From: JACVRW01 sp963812415
GTDB lineage: Bacteria > Actinomycetota > Thermoleophilia > Solirubrobacterales > Thermoleophilaceae
Direction of reading: 5' to 3'
DNA length: 64,000 nt
Assembly: GCA_963812415.1 (NCBI GenBank)
Contig: CAWEVH010000039.1
Coordinates: 14,974 to 78,973 of the forward strand
The first letter of the stretch is position 1; every line of letters starts with the position of its first letter. Positions 1 to 8,167 of the stretch are shown piece by piece. The notes beneath the pieces were generated by a model. The model saw only the letters and a program-made list of their open reading frames with translations. It ran no database searches and had not been told where the DNA came from. The translations under genes were made by a program, and so were the position numbers.

Positions 1-83
1 CCCGTCGCCAGGGCTACCCCCACGCCACCGAGCAGCGACAACACGCCGATTGCGAGCACAAGCTTGAGCTTGCGTCGATTCAT
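1..83 (-). CDS. N-terminus of an exported protein (partial)
   Basis: Only the first 27 codons are inside the window. The start is the ATG at 83 on the minus strand. The peptide begins MNRRKLKLVLAIGVLSLLGG, a basic n-region followed by a hydrophobic helix with small residues, as in a Sec signal peptide or signal anchor. The mature part lies outside, so no function can be given. Confidence 0.6.
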   Translation of the reverse strand, partial: MNRRKLKLVLAIGVLSLLGGVGVALAT

Positions 84-164
84 CCCTTACCCCCCTCAGG
101 TCGGATGTGTACTCAGCGTCATACGCGCGCGCGGCCCGCGAGGTTCAGAGCCCGACCAGCGCGG

Positions 165-643
165 CTAGAGACGATCCGGGGCGGCGGCCACGCGCACCCT
201 GTTCGCTGTCTCTGCCGGATCGAGGTCGATTCGCACCGTCAGCAGGCTGGTGCCCAACGTGCGTACGACAAACGCGTTGAGCGCACGTCCGGGCTTGCCG
301 CGAGAGATCTGCCGCTGGCGCTCGCGGGGGTCGTCTTCAGTAACGAGATGCGCGGTCCCGGTGCGCCACCGAGAGCGAAGGCCGCGGTCGCGGACCTTGA
401 CGCGGACGCTCGGGTCGCGCTGCATGTTGCGCACATAGCCGGCCCTGAGCCCGTGCTCGGTGACGATCCAGAAGGTGTCTCCGACCAACCCGTTGCCGAC
501 CGGAGTCCTGCGCGGCAGGCCGCTCGTGCGCCCGATGGTCTCCAGGAGCGCATACGACGGAGGAACGAACCCGCGCCCAGCAGCGCCTTCACCGGCGGGT
601 TGAACACATACTTCTGCAGGCCATGGACGATTCGGTGCTTCAT
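165..643 (-). pseudogene. Deazaflavin-dependent nitroreductase family protein, frameshifted
   Basis: The product resembles the DUF385/F420-dependent nitroreductase family, small split-barrel proteins using deazaflavin F420H2 in actinobacteria. The first 25 residues (MKHRIVHGLQKYVFNPPVKA...) start from ATG 643 in one frame. The body, with YALLETIGRTSGLPRRTPVG, FWIVTEHG and a C-terminal LLTVRIDLDP, continues in another frame to the stop at 165. Joining the frames near 575-585 gives a typical length of about 150 residues. A short extra stretch (RDRGLRS) precedes the WRTGTAHL motif. Either the gene is a fresh pseudogene or one base was lost in sequencing; similar single indels elsewhere in this window favour the latter. 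Confidence 0.72.
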
Positions 644-859
644 CGCGCCTTCGCCCTCGTGAACGGCTCCATGCGGTTCCTCCCGAGGGGGTTCGCCGGA
701 TGTCGACGGCGATCATCTCAGACCGCAATCCCGCCCGGGACGACCCCATTTCGCGCATGGCGAGCGCACCAGCCGTGTCCACGGATCGGCACGTGATCGT
801 GGAATGTGTGACCGGGGTCACAGAGAAAGCTCGATCCGCGAGTAACGTCAGTCGAGAGC

Positions 860-1027
860 ATGGACTTCATCACCCTCTTCTTCATCGTCATGGTCGCGGG
901 CACGATCGGGCTGGCCCCCGTGTTCGGCGCGGAGTCTCGCCGGGGTTTCCTCCGGCCGGATCAGAACCTCCGCTCCGGCTGGGCACCGGCTCGGCCGTGG
1001 GACTTGGACCGCCAGCGGCGCCAGTAG
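860..1027 (+). CDS. Small single-pass membrane protein (55 aa)
   Basis: ATG at 860, stop at 1025-1027. Residues 1-24 (MDFITLFFIVMVAGTIGLAP...) form one hydrophobic helix, and the remaining 30 residues are basic and tryptophan-rich (SGWAPARPWDLDRQRRQ). Third codon positions are strongly GC-biased, which supports coding. No known family recognised. It probably sits in the membrane with an N-terminal anchor and a short cytoplasmic tail. It stands alone between divergent genes. Confidence 0.5.
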   Translation: MDFITLFFIVMVAGTIGLAPVFGAESRRGFLRPDQNLRSGWAPARPWDLDRQRRQ

Positions 1028-1077
1028 TCACTTGGCCGGGCCCAGTCCCTGAACCCAACTCGCCGACCTCGAATCCC

Positions 1078-1542
1078 TCAGGGGAGCGGCTGCCAGTCCG
1101 GGAACAGGTCCGGCCGGCGGTTGGCGGTCACCCTGACGATGCCGCTGCCATCGAGCGCCATCGTGTAGAGCTCGAAGCCTCTGCCGAGCCGCTCCTTCGA
1201 GAGCCGCCGGTTGTCACGGTCGCTGGTGAACGCGATCCGCGTGCCGTCCGGTGAGAAAACGGGGTTGGTCTCGTAGACCCTCGTCGCGGTGATTTGGCGC
1301 TTGGCGGATCCGTCGGCGTTCATCAGCCAGACGTCGGACTGCCTCACGGCGAAGAGGCTGTTCTGCTCGAACGCGATCGTGGCTCCGTCCGGGGACCAGT
1401 TCGGATTGAGCTCGTCCGGTCCCGCCCGCGGCGTCAGTTGGCGGAGGTTGCCCCCGTCGTCGTCGTCGACCACGGCGATGCTCGAGTCGATGCTCCGGAC
1501 ACCCGGGTTAGTGCCGCCCCGACCGGGGTACGTCTGCCGCAC
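1078..1542 (-). CDS. TolB-like PD40 beta-propeller protein, short
   Basis: Contains two clear PD40/WD40-like repeats, NPNWSPDGATIAFEQ (about residues 46-60) and NPVFSPDGTRIAFTSDRD (about 93-110), each followed by a D-x-W/L-Y-x-M-x-x-D-G-S strand (DVWLMNADGS, ELYTMALDGSG). Family members (TolB/DPP-like propellers) usually have about 300 residues and a signal peptide. Here only 154 residues remain from GTG 1542 and no signal peptide is seen, so it is probably an N-terminally truncated remnant. It is divergent from the phosphatase gene. Confidence 0.6.
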   Translation of the reverse strand: MRQTYPGRGGTNPGVRSIDSSIAVVDDDDGGNLRQLTPRAGPDELNPNWSPDGATIAFEQNSLFAVRQSDVWLMNADGSAKRQITATRVYETNPVFSPDGTRIAFTSDRDNRRLSKERLGRGFELYTMALDGSGIVRVTANRRPDLFPDWQPLP

Positions 1543-1576
1543 ATCTTGCGGACAGGCAGTGTCAAGGGAGAGAAGG

Positions 1577-3073
1577 ATGCAAACAGGACTTGACCGGCGC
1601 GCGTTCCTGACTCGGGCGGCGGCTGCAAGTGGCGGCCTACTCAGTCTGGGAGCGATCGAGCGGCTTGTGGCCAGGGACGCTCTGGGCTACAGCGCCCGGG
1701 CCAGCAGCGAACCGTACGGAGCCCTGCGACGAGTTGCCGACCAGCGCGGAGTGGAGGTTCTCGCGCTCCCGGTGGGCTTCTCGTACGTGACCTTCAGCCA
1801 CACCGGCTCGGTGATGTCGGATGGGCACCCGACGCCGCTGGCGCTCGACGGCATGGGCGCATTCGCGGGCAGCAGTGGGGGTCGGGTGCGGCTCGTGCGC
1901 AACAGCGAGGACCGCAACCCGGCCGGCACGGCCGGCAGCGTGCTGGGCGACCGCTCGGCGGCCTACGATCCCACGGCCTTCGGCGGCACCACGACGCTGG
2001 TCTACGACGAGTACCGGCGCCGGCTGGTGCAGGACTTCGTGAGCCTCAACGGCACGACGGTGAACTGCGCGGGCGGCATCTCCTACCGCCGCCGCTTCTG
2101 GCTCACCGGCGAGGAGACGGTCGGCGGACCCGACGCGGCGGACCCCGCCGCCCAGTTCGCGAAGCGCCACGGCTACCTGTTCCAGACGCCGGTTCAGCGC
2201 GGCCCGAACCAGCTCGAGCTGGGCGTCCCGATCGTCGCCGCCGGCCGGTTCGCGCACGAGGCGGCGGCGGTAGATCAGAGCACCGGCGTCGTCTATGAGA
2301 CCGAGGACCCGGGCTCCGGCTTCGGCGCGGGTTTCTACCGCTACACCCCGGACGACCCCGACGACCTGGCGGCGGGCGGCGTGCTTGACATGCTCGCGAT
2401 CGCCGGACAGCCGGGAGTCGACCTGCGCGAGGGCCGCACGCGCGGCGAGGCACTGCCGGTGCAGTGGGTGAGGATCGACGAGCCGGACCCGGAGCTTACG
2501 GCCGTGGGCGACCCGCGCAGCACCTTCAACCAGGGCTGGGCCAAGGGCGGTGCGAAGTTCAACCGCCTCGAGGGCTGTTGGGAGGACGACGGCACGATCT
2601 TCTTCGTCTCCACCAGCGGCGGCGACGCCAAGAACGGCGACGTCAACTCCGACGACTATGCCGAGGGCTTCGGGCAGGTCTGGGCCTACCGGCCCGGTGC
2701 GGGGGGTGGGAGCCTCACGCTCGTGTACGAGTCGCCCTCCGGGAGCGAGATGGACGGGCCGGACAACATCACGGTGACGCCGCGCGGCGGTCTCATCGCG
2801 TGCGAGGACGATCCCTCGTCGGCGTACGTCGACACGCACCCGCTCGCGCCCGGAATCGAGCACGTCAACCGGCTGATCGGACTGACCCGCCGGGGAGAGG
2901 CCTTCGAGTTCGCGGTCAACGTGCACAGCGGGTCGGAGCTGGCCGGCGCCTGCTTCAGCCCGAGCGGCCGGACGCTGTTCTTCAACGTCTTCGGGCGAGC
3001 CCGTTTCGACGAGGACCCGGTCGAGGGGATGACGTGCGCGGTCACCGGGCCATGGCGCCGCGGCCCGTTGTGA
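1577..3073 (+). CDS. PhoX-family (DUF839) exported phosphatase-like protein
   Basis: A 498-residue protein from ATG 1577, preceded by a GGGAGAGAAGG ribosome site. Residues 5-30 carry a twin-arginine signal (DRRAFLTRAAAASGG), so it is exported folded by Tat. The body matches the DUF839/PhoX family: ALPVGFSYVTFSHTGSVMSDG, RLVRNSEDRNPAGTAG, NCAGGISYRRRFWLTGEET, EGCWEDDGTIFFVSTSGGD and a C-terminal DNITVTPRGGLIACEDD. PhoX enzymes are Ca/Fe-dependent alkaline phosphatases of phosphate scavenging. Substrate is not deducible here, and some family members have no proven activity. A longer upstream reading frame exists, but the Tat signal and ribosome site fix the start. Confidence 0.82.
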   Translation: MQTGLDRRAFLTRAAAASGGLLSLGAIERLVARDALGYSARASSEPYGALRRVADQRGVEVLALPVGFSYVTFSHTGSVMSDGHPTPLALDGMGAFAGSSGGRVRLVRNSEDRNPAGTAGSVLGDRSAAYDPTAFGGTTTLVYDEYRRRLVQDFVSLNGTTVNCAGGISYRRRFWLTGEETVGGPDAADPAAQFAKRHGYLFQTPVQRGPNQLELGVPIVAAGRFAHEAAAVDQSTGVVYETEDPGSGFGAGFYRYTPDDPDDLAAGGVLDMLAIAGQPGVDLREGRTRGEALPVQWVRIDEPDPELTAVGDPRSTFNQGWAKGGAKFNRLEGCWEDDGTIFFVSTSGGDAKNGDVNSDDYAEGFGQVWAYRPGAGGGSLTLVYESPSGSEMDGPDNITVTPRGGLIACEDDPSSAYVDTHPLAPGIEHVNRLIGLTRRGEAFEFAVNVHSGSELAGACFSPSGRTLFFNVFGRARFDEDPVEGMTCAVTGPWRRGPL

Positions 3074-3074
3074 C

Positions 3075-3815
3075 TCACCGGTCGCCGATCTCGCGCCCCA
3101 GCACCTTCCCGGCGTAGGCGAACGGCTGCTCGCGTAGCGCGCCCATGAAGTTGGGGATCGTCTCGCGCGCGAGACTGCCGCCGTGCATTCCGTGGATCCA
3201 ATCGGGGTCCAGTCGCGCGATGCGATCCGCGACGCCGCGGACGGGGTCCTCGTGGGCGAAGATCCCAATCTCGCGGTAGAAGGCGCACATCTCGACGCCG
3301 AGGTTCTCGGTCACGACCGGCGGCTGGTCGCCGGGCTGGATGAAGAGGTCCGAGGGAAAGACGCTCTTGCTCGTCTCGTCGAAGAGCATCATCGAGTCCC
3401 AGTGGTGGACATGCGGCGTCTCGAGGAAGCGCAGCTTGTGCTCGCCGAGGTCGATCACCTCACCGTCCACGTGGCCCTCCACCCGGCCGCGGTAGTTCCA
3501 GCCGCCCAGGTTCAGCGCAACGCTCGCCGCGCTGCACGCGAGCGTCGAGTTGGGGGCGCCCTCGAGGAAGCGGTCCATCCCCCCGCACTCGTCGGACTCG
3601 AAGTGCAGCAGGATCACGTACTCGAGCGTGCCGGGGTCGAGCACCTCGGCGACCGCCTTGCGGACGTCGTCGTACATCGCGTACATCCCCGTATGGATCA
3701 GTGCGGGCCGCTCGTCGTCGATCAGGAACTGGTTGAACTGGAAGGCGAACCCGTCAGCGTCGATCGTCGTCGAGATCCGATGGATCCCGCCGACGATCTC
3801 GTCGATCCGCGCCAT
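3075..3815 (-). CDS. MBL-fold protein, flavodiiron (ODP)-like
   Basis: A 246-residue metallo-beta-lactamase fold protein. The order of motifs (LIHTGMYAMYDDV, ILLHFESDECGG at about 70-81, ETPHVHHWDSMM, VFPSDLF and a late HGMHGG) matches the oxygen-binding diiron (ODP) domain of flavodiiron proteins rather than classic glyoxalase II, whose motif is HxHxDH. In ODP proteins the motif is HxExDH; here it is H-F-E-S-D-E, so the last metal-ligand histidine is replaced by Glu. There is no flavodoxin domain. Its stop nearly abuts the phosphatase stop (convergent). Possible role: diiron-type O2/NO reduction or redox sensing. Confidence 0.72.
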   Translation of the reverse strand: MARIDEIVGGIHRISTTIDADGFAFQFNQFLIDDERPALIHTGMYAMYDDVRKAVAEVLDPGTLEYVILLHFESDECGGMDRFLEGAPNSTLACSAASVALNLGGWNYRGRVEGHVDGEVIDLGEHKLRFLETPHVHHWDSMMLFDETSKSVFPSDLFIQPGDQPPVVTENLGVEMCAFYREIGIFAHEDPVRGVADRIARLDPDWIHGMHGGSLARETIPNFMGALREQPFAYAGKVLGREIGDR

Positions 3816-3854
3816 CGTGGCCTCCTTGTTCGAAGCGCACCAAGCGGCGTGCGG

Positions 3855-4289
3855 CTAGCGGGAGATGAGCGCGATCCGCAGCCGTCCCGCCTTCCCCTGT
3901 GAGCCTGGGAACTTGAGCCTCATCACGTACGCGTTCCGGCCGGCGCTGACGCGCGCCGACAGGATCTGGAGCGCCCCCAGCTCGCAGCCACCGCTCGGCG
4001 GGATGGCGGTGTACGCGCCCACGACCGCGGTCGTGCCGCGCGGCGCGCGGACCGTGATCGTCTGAAATCCGTCGAACCCCCGGAAGCGCGTCGGATCCGG
4101 GCGGAAGGTCCGGATGATGGGCGTGGTGTTCGGGTTGTGCAGGAGGCGGTTGACCTGCGTCCGATTCGCCGCGTTCTGCCGCGCGACGTCGGAAGAGACA
4201 AGTGGGCACCGCTGCTGTGCGCCGACGGCCGACGGGACGGCGAGCGCGACGAGCCCCGCGCTCAGGGCTGCCGCAGTCCACTTCTTCAT
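3855..4289 (-). CDS. Exported hypothetical protein (144 aa)
   Basis: Starts MKKWTAAALSAGLVALAVPSAVGAQQ, a clear Sec signal peptide with an AxA-type cleavage site near residue 24. The mature domain of about 120 residues has two cysteines (RCPL and GGCELG) that could form a disulfide, and a beta-rich pattern ending in KAGRLRIALISR. No family recognised. An AGGAGATCG ribosome site precedes ATG 4289. It is the upstream gene of the minus-strand pair with the MBL protein (40-bp gap), and is divergent from the dehydrogenase. Confidence 0.62.
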   Translation of the reverse strand: MKKWTAAALSAGLVALAVPSAVGAQQRCPLVSSDVARQNAANRTQVNRLLHNPNTTPIIRTFRPDPTRFRGFDGFQTITVRAPRGTTAVVGAYTAIPPSGGCELGALQILSARVSAGRNAYVMRLKFPGSQGKAGRLRIALISR

Positions 4290-4393
4290 CGATCTCCTCC
4301 TTGGTCGGGGTGGGGGGATGGGGCCGACCCTGCGGCGCGCCAGCCTACCGTGCCCGTCGGTCGCCGGTACCCGATTGGGTCATACTCGGCTCG

Positions 4394-5341
4394 ATGGCTG
4401 GTTCGCAGGTGTCGGTGGTCGGGGCGGGCCACGTGGGCGCAGCGGTGGCGAACGCGCTCGTGCTGCTGCGCGCCTGTGACCGGGTCGTCCTGTTCGACCG
4501 CAACTCGGACCGCGCCGAGGGGGAGGCGTGGGACATCGGCGACGCGATCCCGCTGCTCGCCGAGATGGAGATCCTGCCCTCGGCCGACTACGCCGATCTC
4601 AGCGGCTCGGAGGCCGTGGTGGTCACGGTGGGTGCGATCAACGCCCCCGGTCATAGCCGCCTCGAGCTCCTGGGACAGAACGCCGGCATCATCGCCGACG
4701 TGATCCGTGAGCTCGATCGGGTCTGCCCGGACGCGGTCGTGCTCCTCGTGAGCAACCCGGTGGACGTGCTGACCCGCCTTGCAATCGAGCGCTCCAGCCG
4801 TCCGGCTCACCTCCTCATGGGCTGCGGCACGGTTCTCGACGGGGCGCGTCTACGTCACCGGCTCGGCGAGCTGCTCGGCGTGGAGCAGGAGGATGTCCAC
4901 GTCTACGTGGTCGGCGAGCACGGGGACAGCTCGTTCCCGGTCTGGTCGAGCGCCACGGTGGGCGCGATCGGGCTCGAGGACTACGGGCTGCCGGCGAGCA
5001 CGTCGCTGCGCGAGCTCGAGGACGAGCTGATCACGGCGATCCGCGGGCGCGGCCGTGACATCCATGCTCGAAAGGGGTTCACGAGCTATGGGGTGGCGGC
5101 TGCGGTGGCTCGCATCGTGCGGGCGGTCGTGCGGGACGAGAAGCGGATATTCATGGTCTCGGTGCGGGCCGCGGAGGAGTACGGCATCGGGGACGCGGTT
5201 CTCAGCCTGCCGTGCGTCGTCGGACGGGCGGGGATCGACCGGCAACTGCTGCTGCGGCTGTCGGCGGAGGAGCGGCAGAGGCTCGAGCGCTCGGCGGAGG
5301 TCGTCGACACGTCCTACCGGTCGCTGCGCGCCAACGCGTAG
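4394..5341 (+). CDS. L-lactate/malate dehydrogenase-family 2-hydroxyacid dehydrogenase
   Basis: A 315-residue NAD-dependent enzyme of the LDH/MDH family. Visible landmarks are the Rossmann glycine motif VVGAGHVGAA (residues 6-15), cofactor-binding LFDRNSDRAEG, SNPVDVLT, the catalytic pair DGARLRHRLG (Asp168/Arg171 equivalents) and VYVVGEHGDSSFPVWS with the catalytic His195. In the substrate loop VTVGAINAPGHSRLELL the Arg109 equivalent is kept, but the position that is Gln102 in lactate dehydrogenases and Arg102 in malate dehydrogenases is Asn. Substrate is therefore uncertain: a 2-oxoacid other than pyruvate is possible. ATG 4394 was chosen because it directly precedes the beta-alpha-beta fold. 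Confidence 0.8.
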   Translation: MAGSQVSVVGAGHVGAAVANALVLLRACDRVVLFDRNSDRAEGEAWDIGDAIPLLAEMEILPSADYADLSGSEAVVVTVGAINAPGHSRLELLGQNAGIIADVIRELDRVCPDAVVLLVSNPVDVLTRLAIERSSRPAHLLMGCGTVLDGARLRHRLGELLGVEQEDVHVYVVGEHGDSSFPVWSSATVGAIGLEDYGLPASTSLRELEDELITAIRGRGRDIHARKGFTSYGVAAAVARIVRAVVRDEKRIFMVSVRAAEEYGIGDAVLSLPCVVGRAGIDRQLLLRLSAEERQRLERSAEVVDTSYRSLRANA

Positions 5342-5448
5342 CGGGAGAGGCGGGGTTCCAGCATCATCGAACCGCCGCGGCGGTGTGTGCGTATTCCCCG
5401 CGGCGAAGCGCCGTGGAGGAGCCGGCGTCCGTCCGAAGGGAGCAGCCG

Positions 5449-6369
5449 ATGTCCGTCCGACGTGTTGCCCGAATCGCGATCCCGGCCCTGCTGGCGCTCG
5501 CCCTGATCGCGCCCGAGGCCGGTGCCGGGACGCGAAACTCGCCCGGGGCGCCGGGCAACCTCCGGATCACCGCCACGACGTCGTCGAGCGTGACGCTCGC
5601 GTGGGACGCTCCAAGGAGCGGATCCGCCATCTCCTACTACAGCGTCCTCGAGAAGTCGACCTGGAACCACTTCACCGTCATGGCGCCGCAGACGAGCTTC
5701 ACCCGAACGCGCCTGTGGCCCAACATCAACCACGCCTGGACCGTGCGCGCCGTCGACACGAAGGGGAACCCCTCCGCCGAGAGCAACACGGTCACGTACA
5801 AGACACCGCCCGACGTGACGGCTCCGAGCACGCCGACGCTGTCCCCGGTGTTCGTCGGGCCGAAGGTCGTCGAGCTCGACTGGACCGACTCGGTCGACGA
5901 CGTGAGCCAGGTCACCTACACGGTGAAGGTCGACGGCACGCCGGTGCCGGTCGGCAACCTGTCACACGCCGTGCTGCCGCTGGCGCCGTCGAGCTCGCAC
6001 TCGATCAGCGTGACGGCGCGCGACAACTGGGGCAACGTGGCCACGAGCAACACGCTCTCGATCACGACGCCGGCGGCCGACAACACCTCGCCGCCGACGG
6101 CGCCGGGCAACCTGGTCGGCCTCGAGGTCGGGAGCTGCGAGGGGTGGCTGAGCTGGGGCGCGTCAACCGACGACGTCGACCCGTCCTCGGCGATCCGCTA
6201 CGACGCCTACGTCAACGGTCAGTTCGACAGCTCGGCGTACGGCCATCTGTCGACGATCGTGTACGCAACCCAGAACGGGACCAACACGTTCACGATCGTC
6301 GCCGTCGACAGCTCGGGCAACGAGTCGCCGCCGAGCACCGTCGCGATCCCCAACATGTGGCTCTGCTGA
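5449..6369 (+). CDS. Exported protein with fibronectin type III domains
   Basis: A 306-residue protein from ATG 5449 with a GAAGGGAG ribosome site. Residues 1-26 are a Sec signal peptide (ARIAIPALLALALIAPEAGAG). Three FN3-like modules follow. The first is at about 33-118 (PGAPGNLRITATTSSSVTLA, ending NTVTYKT). The second is at about 122-210 (TAPSTPTLSPVFVGPKVVEL, ending SITTP). The third is at about 216-300 (SPPTAPGNLVGLEVGSCEGW, ending SSGNESPPSTV). FN3 modules in bacterial secreted proteins usually bind polymers or space catalytic domains. There is no catalytic domain here, so a binding or surface role is inferred. Confidence 0.78.
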   Translation: MSVRRVARIAIPALLALALIAPEAGAGTRNSPGAPGNLRITATTSSSVTLAWDAPRSGSAISYYSVLEKSTWNHFTVMAPQTSFTRTRLWPNINHAWTVRAVDTKGNPSAESNTVTYKTPPDVTAPSTPTLSPVFVGPKVVELDWTDSVDDVSQVTYTVKVDGTPVPVGNLSHAVLPLAPSSSHSISVTARDNWGNVATSNTLSITTPAADNTSPPTAPGNLVGLEVGSCEGWLSWGASTDDVDPSSAIRYDAYVNGQFDSSAYGHLSTIVYATQNGTNTFTIVAVDSSGNESPPSTVAIPNMWLC

Positions 6370-6441
6370 GTCGGGCGGCCCGCCCCGTCGTGGGGGAGGG
6401 GTAGGGCGGACAGCATCGCCTCGGCGGCGGGCCGTATGCTG

Positions 6442-6464
6442 TATATATGCCTGAGGCATATATA
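6442..6464. promoter_or_regulatory. Perfect palindromic operator overlapping the marR start codon
   Basis: Two 10-bp arms, TATATATGCC and GGCATATATA, are separated by TGA. The site is AT-rich in a GC-rich setting, and the start codon of the MarR gene (6447) lies inside the left arm. MarR dimers typically bind such palindromes, so this is most likely its own operator. The mRNA would have a very short or no leader. Confidence 0.75.
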
Positions 6465-6992
6465 TCGCGAGTCGCCAATCGGCTCGGGGCGGTGTCCCTC
6501 ACGCTCGGCGACGGCATCCGGGAGGCGACCGAGGCGGCAACGGGGTTGGCAGGGGGTCTCCCGGCCGCGTTGGTGTCGCTGCGGGAGTGGGCGGACGGCA
6601 ACCCGGTCGAGGTGCTGGCCGGCGCGATGCGGGTCTCGCACTCGCGCGCGGTGCGGGTCGTCGACCGGCTCGAAGCCGACGGCCTGGCGCGCCGCGAGTC
6701 GGATCCCGCGGACGGGCGCCGTGCGCTCGTGCGGCTCGAGCCCGCCGGTCGCGAGCTGGCGGAGCGGGCGCTCGAGGCCCGCTCGCGCGTGCTGCGCCTG
6801 GCGGTGGCGGGGCTCGACGCCGCCGACGTGCGCGACCTGGAGCGGGTGCTCGGGGTGCTGCTCGACGCGACGACCGTCGACGTTCGCGCGGCGATGGGCA
6901 CGTGCCGGCTCTGCGATGCGCACGCATGCGGGCACTACGACGGCGACTGCCCGGTCACGCAGGCCGCCGATCGGCGGAGAGCCGCGGCGTGA
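6447..6992 (+). CDS. MarR-family regulator with C-terminal Cys/His cluster
   Basis: A 181-residue winged-helix regulator. The wHTH is seen around residues 50-100 (VLAGAMRVSHSRAVRVVDRLEADGLARRESDPADGRRALVRLEPAG), the usual MarR recognition helix plus wing. The C-terminus adds a cysteine-rich segment, CRLCDAHACGHYDGDCP (about 152-168), likely to bind zinc or sense redox or metal. A perfect palindrome covers the start codon, so autoregulation is likely. It overlaps the following permease gene by 4 bp (GTGA), which ties the permease to its control. Confidence 0.8.
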   Translation: MPEAYISRVANRLGAVSLTLGDGIREATEAATGLAGGLPAALVSLREWADGNPVEVLAGAMRVSHSRAVRVVDRLEADGLARRESDPADGRRALVRLEPAGRELAERALEARSRVLRLAVAGLDAADVRDLERVLGVLLDATTVDVRAAMGTCRLCDAHACGHYDGDCPVTQAADRRRAAA

Positions 6993-8149
6993 CCCGCGGT
7001 CGCGGCGCAGCGCTCCCGCGCGTCGTCGCGCTGTTCACGCTCGCCGCGGTCGCACCGCTGTTCTTCAGCCCGGGCGGCGAGGTGCTCAACAACATGGTCC
7101 TGGCCGCCGCCTACGTGCTGATGGCGCTCGGGCTCAACATCGTGGTGGGGTTCGCCGGCCTGCTCGACCTCGGCTACGTGGCCTTCTACGCGATCGGCGC
7201 GTACACGGCCGCCTACCTCGGGTCGGGCTTCTGGTCGGGCGCCGGGTCCGAGGGCGGCGGCGTGGCCATCCTGGTCGGCGACTCCGTGGCCGGCAGCCCC
7301 GGCATCCACGTCAACTTCCTGCTCATCCTCGTGCTCGCCGTGGCGACGACGAGCATCGCCGGAGCGCTGATCGGCGTCCCGACGCTGCGCCTGCGCGGCG
7401 ACTACATCGCGGTCGTCACGCTCGCCTTCGGCGAGATCATCGGGCAGATCGCGTCCAACGGCCGCAACATCGAGCTCTTCGGCGGCACGCTCACCTCAGG
7501 TCCAATCGGGATCGGGCCCATCGACCGCATCGAGCTGCCGCTGATCGGCCGCTTCGGAGCGCTTGACCTGCGCCCGTGGTACTGGTTCGCGCTCGCGCTG
7601 GTCGCGCTCGCGCTCATCGTGAACGTCAACCTGCGTGACTCGCGCCTCGGGCGGGCGTGGATCGCGATGCGCGAGGACGAGTCGGTTGCTGCCTGCGCCG
7701 GGATTCCCATCGTCCGCACCAAGCTCATGGCCTACGCGACAGGTGGTGCGTTCGGCGGGGTCTCGGGCGCGTTCCTCGCCTCGTATGTGGGCGTCGTGAA
7801 CGCCTCCCAGTTCGAGTTCTCCTTCTCGATCTTCATCTTCGCCATGGTCGTGCTGGGCGGCCTGGGGTCGATCGCGGGCGTGGTGGTCGGAGCGATCCTG
7901 CTCTCGGTGCTCAACTACTACCTGCTCCCCGACCTCCTGTTCGACCTTCCGGCCAAGGTCGGCCTGGGGTTCGACCTGTCGGCGATCAGCTCCGGGATCT
8001 ACGGCGCCCTCCTCGTGGTGGTGATGCTCCTGGCGCCGCGGGGGCTCGTGCCGGCCAGGCGGCCGGTGGTGCGACGCGAGGCCGAGACCACCGCGCTCGG
8101 ACGTGCCGGAAGGCGGCGCTCCGTTCTTATTGAGAATCATTCTCAGTAG
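6989..8149 (+). CDS. LivM-like branched-chain amino acid ABC permease (orphan)
   Basis: A 386-residue integral membrane protein from GTG 6989, with about ten hydrophobic segments and the LivM family core: AAAYVLMALGLNIVVGFAG, LGYVAFYAIGAYTAAYL, VGVPTLRLRGDYIAVVTL-type loop (GVPTLRLRGDYIAVVTLAFG), EDESVAACAGI (the EAA-type loop) and a late LVVVMLLAPRGLVP. Such permeases pair with LivH, the ATPases LivG/F and a binding protein, none of which is nearby. Either partners are encoded elsewhere or this is a leftover of a transporter operon. The last residues (IENHSQ) are encoded by a Fur-type palindrome. Confidence 0.8.
   Translation: MTRGRGAALPRVVALFTLAAVAPLFFSPGGEVLNNMVLAAAYVLMALGLNIVVGFAGLLDLGYVAFYAIGAYTAAYLGSGFWSGAGSEGGGVAILVGDSVAGSPGIHVNFLLILVLAVATTSIAGALIGVPTLRLRGDYIAVVTLAFGEIIGQIASNGRNIELFGGTLTSGPIGIGPIDRIELPLIGRFGALDLRPWYWFALALVALALIVNVNLRDSRLGRAWIAMREDESVAACAGIPIVRTKLMAYATGGAFGGVSGAFLASYVGVVNASQFEFSFSIFIFAMVVLGGLGSIAGVVVGAILLSVLNYYLLPDLLFDLPAKVGLGFDLSAISSGIYGALLVVVMLLAPRGLVPARRPVVRREAETTALGRAGRRRSVLIENHSQ
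8131..8145. promoter_or_regulatory. Fur/Zur-family 7-1-7 palindrome
   Basis: TGAGAATCATTCTCA is a perfect 7-1-7 inverted repeat with the shape of Fur-superfamily boxes (consensus TGATAATNATTATCA). It lies 23 bp before the start of the thioredoxin-reductase-like gene and inside the last codons of livM. Metal- or peroxide-responsive control of the downstream gene is inferred; which family member binds cannot be told. Confidence 0.65.
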
Positions 8150-8167
8150 CTTGGTAGCCTCGGGGCC

